A DNA stretch of 64,000 nt from Fidelibacterota bacterium (lineage in GTDB: Bacteria; Pseudomonadota; Alphaproteobacteria; Rhodospirillales; Rhodospirillaceae): the NCBI GenBank assembly GCA_947475895.1, contig CANJMF010000003.1, forward strand, positions 1 through 64,000, given 5' to 3'. Positions 17,726-25,667 of the stretch are shown here, one piece after another (position 1 is the stretch's first letter; each line of letters begins with the position of its first letter). The notes under the pieces were generated by a model that was given only the letters and a program-made list of their open reading frames with translations, was not told the origin of the DNA and did no database searches. A program made the translations under genes and the position numbers.

Positions 17726-18277
17726 ATGGCCATCGACGAAAAGCTGCCGTTCGTTTCCATCAACATCGCCGTCATGACGGTGTCCGACACGCGCACCATC
17801 GCCAACGACACCTCCGGCGCGACCTTGGCCGAGCGCCTCACCGCTGCGGGCCACAAGCTGGCCGACCACGCCATTGTCAAAGACGACGTGTCCCTCATCA
17901 CCGCCAAGCTCACGCAATGGATCGACGATCCTAATGTGGATTGCATCATCACCAACGGCGGCACGGGCGTTACCGGGCGCGACGTGACGCCGGAAGCGTT
18001 CCGTCAGGTGTGGGAAAAAGAGATTCCCGGCTTCGGTGAATACTTTCGCTGGATCAGCATGAAGCACATCGGCTCGTCCACGATCCAATCGCGCGCCACC
18101 GCCGGTGTGGCGAATGGCACATATCTTTTCGCATTGCCCGGCTCGCCCGGTGCTGTGAAAGATGGTTGGGACGAGATCCTCAAGTTCCAACTCGACTCCC
18201 GCCATCGCCCCTGCAATTTCGTCGAGCTGATGCCGCGCCTCACCGAACACGTGAAAGCCGCCAAGAAAAAAGGCTGA
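17726..18277 (+). CDS. moaB: Molybdenum cofactor biosynthesis protein B
   Basis: 183 residues with the MoaB/Mog fold: VMTVSDTRT near 16-24, TNGGTGVTGRDVTPEA near 76-91, and the C-terminal LPGSPGAVKDGWDEIL. MoaB/Mog proteins bind molybdopterin; Mog-type enzymes adenylylate it before molybdate insertion, and bacterial MoaB may share that role. The stop TGA overlaps the first ATG of the peroxiredoxin gene (18277). The other Mo-cofactor genes here, moaD and moaE, are 40 kb away. Confidence 0.92.
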   Translation: MAIDEKLPFVSINIAVMTVSDTRTIANDTSGATLAERLTAAGHKLADHAIVKDDVSLITAKLTQWIDDPNVDCIITNGGTGVTGRDVTPEAFRQVWEKEIPGFGEYFRWISMKHIGSSTIQSRATAGVANGTYLFALPGSPGAVKDGWDEILKFQLDSRHRPCNFVELMPRLTEHVKAAKKKG

Positions 18278-18282
18278 TGCCC

Positions 18283-18825
18283 ATGAAAACCATCCTGTGC
18301 GTTGCGGTGTTGCTCGCGGCCAGCCCTGCCTTCGCCGCTTTAAAAGAAGGCGCGCCCGCGCCGGCTTTCACGGCCAAAGCCGTGCAAGGCGAAAAGGAAT
18401 TCGACTTCATCCTCACTGAAGCGCTGAAAAACGGTCCCGTCGTTTTGTATTTTTATCCGGCCGCCTTCACCAAAGGCTGCACCGTGGAGGCCCACGAATT
18501 TTCCGAAGCCACGGCGCAGTTCAGTGCTCTGGGTGCGACAGTCATCGGCGTCAGCGCCGATCCCATCGACAAGCTGAAGCAATTCTCGACACAAGAATGT
18601 CAGAGCAAATTCCCGCTGGGCGCCGATGCCGATAAGGCCATCATGAAGGCCTACGACGCCAAGATGTTCAAGGTCTTACCGCTCTCGAACCGTACTTCAT
18701 ATGTGATCTCGCCCGAGGGCAAGATTCTCTACGCTTATTCCGCGCTCGATCCCGACGGCCATGTTCAAAACACGCTGGCTGCCGTAAAAACGTGGCATGA
18801 CGCCCACGCCAAAACCGATCAGTAA
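18283..18825 (+). CDS. Exported peroxiredoxin, AhpC/TSA (BCP/PrxQ-like)
   Basis: 180 residues from ATG 18283; ATG 18277 overlaps the moaB stop and adds two residues. MKTILCVAVLLAASPAFA is a clean signal peptide, so the enzyme probably works in the periplasm, reducing peroxides. The peroxidatic Cys lies in FTKGCTVEAHEF. In PrxQ the resolving Cys is five residues later; here that place is His. A later Cys (TQECQSKFPLG, near residue 105) could resolve, or the enzyme may be 1-Cys. The downstream rnhB start overlaps its end by 29 bases. Confidence 0.88.
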   Translation: MKTILCVAVLLAASPAFAALKEGAPAPAFTAKAVQGEKEFDFILTEALKNGPVVLYFYPAAFTKGCTVEAHEFSEATAQFSALGATVIGVSADPIDKLKQFSTQECQSKFPLGADADKAIMKAYDAKMFKVLPLSNRTSYVISPEGKILYAYSALDPDGHVQNTLAAVKTWHDAHAKTDQ

Positions 18826-19510
18826 AGATACGTCCCCAAGGCGCGCCGGTCCCACGTTCAAATACGAACGCGCGGTTCTGAAACGCTTGGCCGATCTGCC
18901 GGGCATCATCATCGCCGGTATCGACGAAGTCGGATGTGCGCCGTTGGCCGGGCCTGTCGTGGCCGCTGCCGTGGTGCTCGATCAAAAAAAGCTCCCGCGC
19001 ATTTTGCGCCAGGAGTTGGATGATTCCAAAAAAGTGCCCAAGGCAAAACGCGAGAAGCTTTATGCCATCATGTTCGATTGTGGTGCTGCCATTGTGGGCG
19101 TCGGGCGCGCCGAAGTGCACGAGATCGACAGCATAAACATTCTCAACGCCGCCCATCTCGCCATGCGCCGGGCACTCGAGTCATTGAACTGCATGGTTAC
19201 GCTTGCGCTCATCGACGGCAATCGCAAACCCAAGAACATGCCGTGCGACGTCGAAACGATCGTGAAGGGCGACGGCAAGTCGCTGTCCATCGCCGCCGCC
19301 TCCATCATCGCCAAAGTCACGCGTGACCGCTGGATGACCGAGCTGGCCTTGGCCCACCCCGGCTACGGCTGGGAGCGCAATGTCGGCTATCCGACACGCG
19401 AACACCGCGAGGCGATCATCCGGATCGGCCTCACCGAGCATCATCGCCGCTCGTTCCAATTTGTGCGCGACCGTATTTACCCGCCCCCCGAGCAACTGGA
19501 ACTTGTTTAG
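18797..19510 (+). CDS. rnhB: Ribonuclease HII
   Basis: 237 residues. It nicks DNA 5' of embedded ribonucleotides. Catalytic carboxylates are visible: Asp and Glu in AGIDEVG (near 41-47), Asp in LALIDGNRKP (near 140), and a downstream Asp in the IIAKVTRDRWM region. The stretch normally reading DEAGRGPLAGPV reads DEVGCAPLAGPV, so the GRG motif that senses the ribonucleotide is replaced by GCA. The start overlaps the peroxiredoxin gene by 29 bases in another frame. The rest of the protein is well conserved, so the gene is unlikely to be decayed. Confidence 0.93.
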   Translation: MTPTPKPISKDTSPRRAGPTFKYERAVLKRLADLPGIIIAGIDEVGCAPLAGPVVAAAVVLDQKKLPRILRQELDDSKKVPKAKREKLYAIMFDCGAAIVGVGRAEVHEIDSINILNAAHLAMRRALESLNCMVTLALIDGNRKPKNMPCDVETIVKGDGKSLSIAAASIIAKVTRDRWMTELALAHPGYGWERNVGYPTREHREAIIRIGLTEHHRRSFQFVRDRIYPPPEQLELV

Positions 19511-19561
19511 GCTGGCGTCGCACGCCTCGCGTGTTCAAGCGCGTGCCTCACTCCCTCGAAG

Positions 19562-21196
19562 ATGGCAATCCGTGGACTTAGGAACTGCGTATTAGTACTA
19601 ATAGGGAAGGGTGGGACCTTGGACGGATATCGGGACAAAGACGATCAAGCCAATGTGGGCGCGCCGCCCACGGCCGAGGTATTTGTCGCCACTGGTCTGA
19701 TCAATAGCCGGTCCATTCTTCGTAGACTTGTGTTCCTGGTAGCGGGCACGCTTCTGCCGCTGATCCTCATGGTCAGCCTTATCGTCTTCGGCGCTTATCG
19801 CAGCGCCCAGCGCCAAGCCGGCGAACGCGTTCTTCAGTTGACCAAAAGCACGATGGCCTTGGTTGATCGCGAGCTGCAAAGCACGATCTCGGGATTAGAA
19901 GTTCTCGCCCTTGTGCCGGAATTGCAGAACGGCGATTTCGTGGGCTTCGCCGACGACGCCAAGCGTTTCCTCACGCGCTTTCCCCCCGGCACCGGCCTGT
20001 TCGTCGCCGACTCATCCGGACAACTTTTGCTCAACACGTTGATACCGCCGGGCCAGCCATTGCCGAAGCGCGGGCAAACGAAATCGGTGGAAGCCACGTT
20101 CACCACCAACAAACCATATGTGTCCGATATGTTCGTCGGCGCGGTTTCGCATCGCGCGGTTTTTTCCGTCGATGTTCCGGTGCGCCGCGGCGATCAGGTG
20201 ATTTACAACCTGGCCATCGTTCCGCCGCGCGAAGGCTTCTATAAAATTCTAAAAGATCTCGAGTTGCCCGACCGCTGGGTGGTTTCGATCTTCGATCGCA
20301 ATGCGCATCACGTCGCGCGGCTACCGCGCCTCTCGGACGAAGTGCTCACCACCGGCTCTGAAAGCATGCGCAAGGCGCTGGCAAGCGACGTAAACAATCG
20401 CATCCTCCGTACGGTCTCACTCGAGGGCACCGAGGCACTCAGTGCCTTCACGCGTTCGCCGGAAAGCGGCTGGACCGTCGCTATCGGAATGCCTCTGAAC
20501 GGCATCAACGCCCCGGCGTGGCGCGCGCTGATGATTGCCGTCGCCATCGGTGCGGCCATGCGTGCGCTCGGGCTGTTCTTTGCCGTGCGTCTCGCGCGGC
20601 AATTGGTGCGCGCCGAGACCAATCGCGATCTGCTGATGCACGAGCTCAATCACCGCGTCAAAAACACCTTAAGCGCCGTGCAAGGGATCGTCCTGCGCGG
20701 CTTGCCCAAGATGCCGGAAACGATTTCCTACCGCACAGCCACCGAAGCGCGCTTGGCGGCCCTGTCCAATACCCACAATATTTTGGGCGCGCACAATTGG
20801 CAGAATGCGGGATTGCGCGAAATCGCCGCCGCCGTCGTGAAGCCGTATGTCAACCTTGCCACCCAAAGTCTTAAACTCGACGGCCCAAACGTCGTCCTCA
20901 TGCCGCGCATCGCCATTCCCTTGGCTATGATCCTAAATGAACTGGCCACCAATGCCGTGAAGCACGGCGCGCTGCTCTCTCCATCGGGCAAGCTAACTGT
21001 GATTTGGACGCTTGCCGGCGCTGATCGTTTGCAGCTCGAATGGAGAGAAGAAGGCGGGCCCAGCGCGCGTCCACCGGAAAAATTCGGCTACGGCACGAAA
21101 TTTATCGAACGTGCGGTAACCGGCGAGTTGAACGGCTCTTACGAAGCTGCTTATGCTTCCGAGGGTTTTACCTGCACGATTGCGATTTCGCTTTAA
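19562..21196 (+). CDS. Membrane sensor histidine kinase, HWE/HisKA_2 type
   Basis: 544 residues if started at ATG 19562; TTG 19619, which follows GGGAAGGGTGGG, is a good alternative. Two membrane helices near 57-80 and 321-345 bracket a periplasmic Cache-like sensor domain of about 240 residues. The phosphorylation site is in ELNHRVKNTLSAVQG (His near 364), typical of HWE/HisKA_2 kinases, followed by the ATP domain with ILNELATNAVKHGA and GYGTKFIERAV. It lies 9 bases before a single-domain receiver, which is its obvious partner. The ligand is unknown. Confidence 0.88.
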   Translation: MAIRGLRNCVLVLIGKGGTLDGYRDKDDQANVGAPPTAEVFVATGLINSRSILRRLVFLVAGTLLPLILMVSLIVFGAYRSAQRQAGERVLQLTKSTMALVDRELQSTISGLEVLALVPELQNGDFVGFADDAKRFLTRFPPGTGLFVADSSGQLLLNTLIPPGQPLPKRGQTKSVEATFTTNKPYVSDMFVGAVSHRAVFSVDVPVRRGDQVIYNLAIVPPREGFYKILKDLELPDRWVVSIFDRNAHHVARLPRLSDEVLTTGSESMRKALASDVNNRILRTVSLEGTEALSAFTRSPESGWTVAIGMPLNGINAPAWRALMIAVAIGAAMRALGLFFAVRLARQLVRAETNRDLLMHELNHRVKNTLSAVQGIVLRGLPKMPETISYRTATEARLAALSNTHNILGAHNWQNAGLREIAAAVVKPYVNLATQSLKLDGPNVVLMPRIAIPLAMILNELATNAVKHGALLSPSGKLTVIWTLAGADRLQLEWREEGGPSARPPEKFGYGTKFIERAVTGELNGSYEAAYASEGFTCTIAISL

Positions 21197-21205
21197 GGTC
21201 GGCGC

Positions 21206-21586
21206 ATGACGACGGACTCTTCCACTCTTTTGCAAGGCCTAGACGTTCTTCTGCTCGAAGACGAAACCATGATCTCGTTTCTGATTGAAGAAATGCTGCA
21301 AGATCTGGGCGCTGCCTCCGTGCGCCATGCGGCGCGGGTCGATGCGGGCATGAAACTCTTGGCCGACAAAGCGCCTTCGCTCGCCGTGCTCGACGTCAAT
21401 TTGGCCGGCGAATTGATTTTTCCTTTGGCCGAGCAACTGGTGACCCGCGACATTCCCTTCGTGTTTCTCACCGGCTATGGCCGCAGCGGGGTCGATGATC
21501 GCTGGGCCGATTACGAAGTGATCCAAAAGCCCATGACCACCGAAACGCTGGAAAAAACCCTGCGTAAGGTCATCGGCGCGCTTTAA
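21206..21586 (+). CDS. Single-domain response regulator (receiver only)
   Basis: 126 residues, one receiver domain and no output domain. Acidic pair ED near 18-19, phosphorylatable Asp63 in AVLDVNLAG, Thr in FLTGYG, and Lys in VIQKPM. It follows the HWE kinase by 9 bases and is surely co-expressed. In Alphaproteobacteria, receiver-only proteins next to HWE kinases often relay or drain phosphate in the general stress response or control motility; which applies here cannot be told. Confidence 0.88.
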   Translation: MTTDSSTLLQGLDVLLLEDETMISFLIEEMLQDLGAASVRHAARVDAGMKLLADKAPSLAVLDVNLAGELIFPLAEQLVTRDIPFVFLTGYGRSGVDDRWADYEVIQKPMTTETLEKTLRKVIGAL

Positions 21587-21744
21587 CGCTGCCGTCGCGA
21601 TTCCTGACCGAAGTTGCCGGGAATTACCCTCTCCCCGAGTCTCGCTACCACCCCTTGAGTCCCACGAGTCATGGGGACTCAACCTGTAGCGCTTGAAACC
21701 TTTTCATTAGTAACGCCTTATAAACCTTTGATTCGTATGATTCT
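21587..21744 (+). promoter_or_regulatory. GANTC-dense region, presumed ccrM promoter region
   Basis: Seven GANTC sites lie within 145 bases, starting at 21599, 21637, 21657, 21666, 21676, 21730 and 21739; an eighth is at 22035. A random sequence would give about 0.6 per 145 bases. All seven match YGAKTC on one strand, and 21730 (TGATTCG) matches the full YGAKTCG reported for GcrA-activated promoters in Caulobacter. A CtrA-like element TTAG-N7-TTAT lies at 21707-21721. This suggests that ccrM transcription is tuned by methylation state. No clear -35/-10 pair could be fixed. Confidence 0.6.
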
Positions 21745-21750
21745 TTCCAA

Positions 21751-23247
<1,497 letters not shown>

Positions 23248-23391
23248 CGAAAATCCACAAACCCTTTTAAGTGCACGCGCGTGGCGTGCGTATAACTATG
23301 GCGCGTTGTGACCATTTTTAAGGGTCATTTCGCCACATTGATTGCCTATGTTTAAATCTCGGCTGGCGTCTTCTTTAAAAGGGAGAACCTC

Positions 23392-23559
23392 ATGGGATCG
23401 ACATTCACGCTCTCGCTTGGCCCGCAAAACGGCAGGCCACGCGATCGACCGAGTTGCAGTCTCGCCCGCGTTCTTGCATTCACCGTCACCGCCGTCTTGC
23501 TCGCAATCGCGACGACCGCGTTTGCGGTCGCGACACTCACAGGTCTGGGCGTTAACTAA
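23392..23559 (+). CDS. Small single-helix membrane protein, 55 aa
   Basis: ATG 23392 to TAA 23557-23559, preceded by a good AAAAGGGAGAACCTC ribosome binding site. The first ~23 residues are polar and basic. Residues 26-53 form one hydrophobic helix (VLAFTVTAVLLAIATTAFAV). The product is unknown. It lies 144 bases after ccrM on the same strand and converges with the DUF-type membrane operon. The ribosome site and the clear membrane segment argue that it is expressed. Confidence 0.55.
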   Translation: MGSTFTLSLGPQNGRPRDRPSCSLARVLAFTVTAVLLAIATTAFAVATLTGLGVN

Positions 23560-23576
23560 ATAATCGCGGTGAGGCG

Positions 23577-25667
23577 CTAGCGGCCTTCGCGCCACCACGC
23601 CAGCATGGCTCCGGCCATGACCAGCAACACGATCATGCCCAGCGGCGCCAGCGGGTATTGGGTGACGCCGGTAACGACGTATTCGTTATTCGACTTCAGG
23701 CCCATCCACGTCGCGCCATGGGCGACGCGGCTCGCGGTCATGCGCCGGATCGCGGGCACCGCGCCGTCGGTCAGCCAATAAACACCGCCGCCCGTGGCAT
23801 TCACAACGGGTGTGACGCGTTCTTCGGTCGTCACCACGTCATAGGTTTCTTTGGGGTTCGGGGCATCCACCGCGGCCAGCGCGTTGTTCTTTCCGTCGGT
23901 CAGGCGATAAACGCCGGTTTCCGTGATCGGCAGCTGGGCCGTGAACGCACCTTTGCCTGTGTCTTTCACGACGGCGGTTTGCTGTTGACCCGTCGGCGTC
24001 GTTACCGTCACCGGCATCTCTTCCGCCGAAAGGCTGTGACGCGTCACCGTCAGCGCGCCGTTTTGCGCGAAAGCCGACAGGGCTTCTTCCTCTAGATCCG
24101 GCTCTTTCATCAGCCAGTGCGAGATGCGCCGCATCAGTTCCACTTGCGGACCGCCGCCGTCGAAGCCTTTGCCCCACAGCCAGATGGTGTCGCTCAAAAG
24201 CAGCGCCACGCGCCCGCGCCCAACGCGGTTCAACAGCAACAAAGGTTCATTGTCCTGGCCCGTCATAACCGCTTCGCCCGCCGGGCGGGTCACTTGAATC
24301 TGGCGCAGCCAACGGCCCCAATCCGGTTCGCGCTCGGCATCAAGGGCGAAGTTCTCACCCAAGGTCGATGTGACCGGATGGCGATGTCCCGTGGGGCTCA
24401 CGCGCGGGCGAAACGTGCCCGTATAGACGCGCCCGGTGGGCTGTCCCGGCAACACGTTCTGCAAGGGGCCGCTGAACAGCGAATAATTGTCGGCGTATTC
24501 CGCGCCCACCGTCAGCATGATCGCGCCGCCGTTGCGCACATAGTTCGCGATATTGCTCATGTACTGCACGGGAATGAGCCCGCGCTGGCTATAGCGGTCG
24601 AAGATGATGAGATCGAATTCCTTCAGCCGCTCTTCGAACAGCTCGCGTAAGGGAAACGAGATGAGCGCCAGTTCATTGAGCGGTGTGCCGTCGTCTTTTT
24701 CCAACGGTCGCAAAATGGTGAAATGCACCAGATCGATGTTGGGGTCGGACTTCAGAAGATTGCGCCACGACCGTTCACCCACATGCGGCTGACCGGATAC
24801 GAGCAGCACTTTCGTGCGGTCGCGCACGCCGTTGATGGACACCATGGCGTGATTGTTGGCGGTGCTCAGTTCTCCCTTGGCCGCTTCGACTTCAACTTCG
24901 AAGACATTGGGGCCGGCGGCCGGAATCGGAATGGGCACTTCCAGCGTGCGCCCATTGGGCAGCATGACTTGCTGGGTCTGTTCGTTGTTGCGCCGGATGG
25001 TCACGGGCAAGGGCGCGCCGGGGTTCACCGACGTGTCTTCGGCGCGCAGGCGAACGCTCACGGGCTGGCCGACGATGCCGAAGTCGGCCGCGCTTTCGAC
25101 CCGGATGCGGCGGTCGAATTCGCGATGTTCGCCCGACAGCAACACATGCAGCGGCGCATTAAGGTAGGGCGCATGGATTTCAGCGGCGCGTTCGGGCGAC
25201 AGCGTGTCGTGAATCTGCCCGTCGGTGATCAAGATAGCGCCCGCAAGGCGCTTGGCAGGAATGTCGCTCATGGCCGCCGTCAAGGCCGAGAACAGTTGCG
25301 TGCCGTCTTGATGGCCGGTGGCGTCCTCGTGGCCCGCATGTACCGTGCGCACTTCAAGATCGGTGGTGGCGGCCAGTTCGGCAGTCAGGGTTGCCAGCGC
25401 GCGTTCCGACCGTTCCTGGCGATCCCCAATTTTTTGGCTATCGCTGTCGTCGACGGCGACCACGACAATGTCTTTGAGCGCGCTGTGCGTTTCTTTCACC
25501 AGTTGCGGGTCTGCAATGGCCAGGATCAACGCTGCAATGGGCAACGTCCGCAGCAACACGCCGCGCGCACGCCGCCATGCGCCGTAAATCAACAACACCG
25601 CTGCCGCACCCGTTAGGATGTACAGCAGCCAGATCGGCACCAGCGGTGAGAAAACCAAACCGGTCAT
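23577..25667 (-). CDS. Large membrane protein with glutamine-amidotransferase-like fold
   Basis: 696 residues. Two hydrophobic helices at the N-terminus (about 6-22 and 36-47) and one at the very C-terminus (LGMIVLLVMAGAMLAWW) anchor a large domain. Residues 80-200 resemble a degenerate von Willebrand A region (VVAVDDSDSQK), and 380-520 resemble the class-I glutamine amidotransferase-like module found in these operons, without a clear catalytic Cys. It overlaps the DUF4159 gene by 4 bases and is the last gene of the moxR operon. Function in this conserved operon is unknown; cell-envelope integrity is a common proposal. Confidence 0.7.
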   Translation of the reverse strand: MTGLVFSPLVPIWLLYILTGAAAVLLIYGAWRRARGVLLRTLPIAALILAIADPQLVKETHSALKDIVVVAVDDSDSQKIGDRQERSERALATLTAELAATTDLEVRTVHAGHEDATGHQDGTQLFSALTAAMSDIPAKRLAGAILITDGQIHDTLSPERAAEIHAPYLNAPLHVLLSGEHREFDRRIRVESAADFGIVGQPVSVRLRAEDTSVNPGAPLPVTIRRNNEQTQQVMLPNGRTLEVPIPIPAAGPNVFEVEVEAAKGELSTANNHAMVSINGVRDRTKVLLVSGQPHVGERSWRNLLKSDPNIDLVHFTILRPLEKDDGTPLNELALISFPLRELFEERLKEFDLIIFDRYSQRGLIPVQYMSNIANYVRNGGAIMLTVGAEYADNYSLFSGPLQNVLPGQPTGRVYTGTFRPRVSPTGHRHPVTSTLGENFALDAEREPDWGRWLRQIQVTRPAGEAVMTGQDNEPLLLLNRVGRGRVALLLSDTIWLWGKGFDGGGPQVELMRRISHWLMKEPDLEEEALSAFAQNGALTVTRHSLSAEEMPVTVTTPTGQQQTAVVKDTGKGAFTAQLPITETGVYRLTDGKNNALAAVDAPNPKETYDVVTTEERVTPVVNATGGGVYWLTDGAVPAIRRMTASRVAHGATWMGLKSNNEYVVTGVTQYPLAPLGMIVLLVMAGAMLAWWREGR

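Noticed and set aside
24723-25616. 297-codon plus-strand frame over the large membrane protein gene
   Set aside because: Antisense shadow, no family and no ribosome site; the minus-strand operon overlaps correctly with its neighbours.
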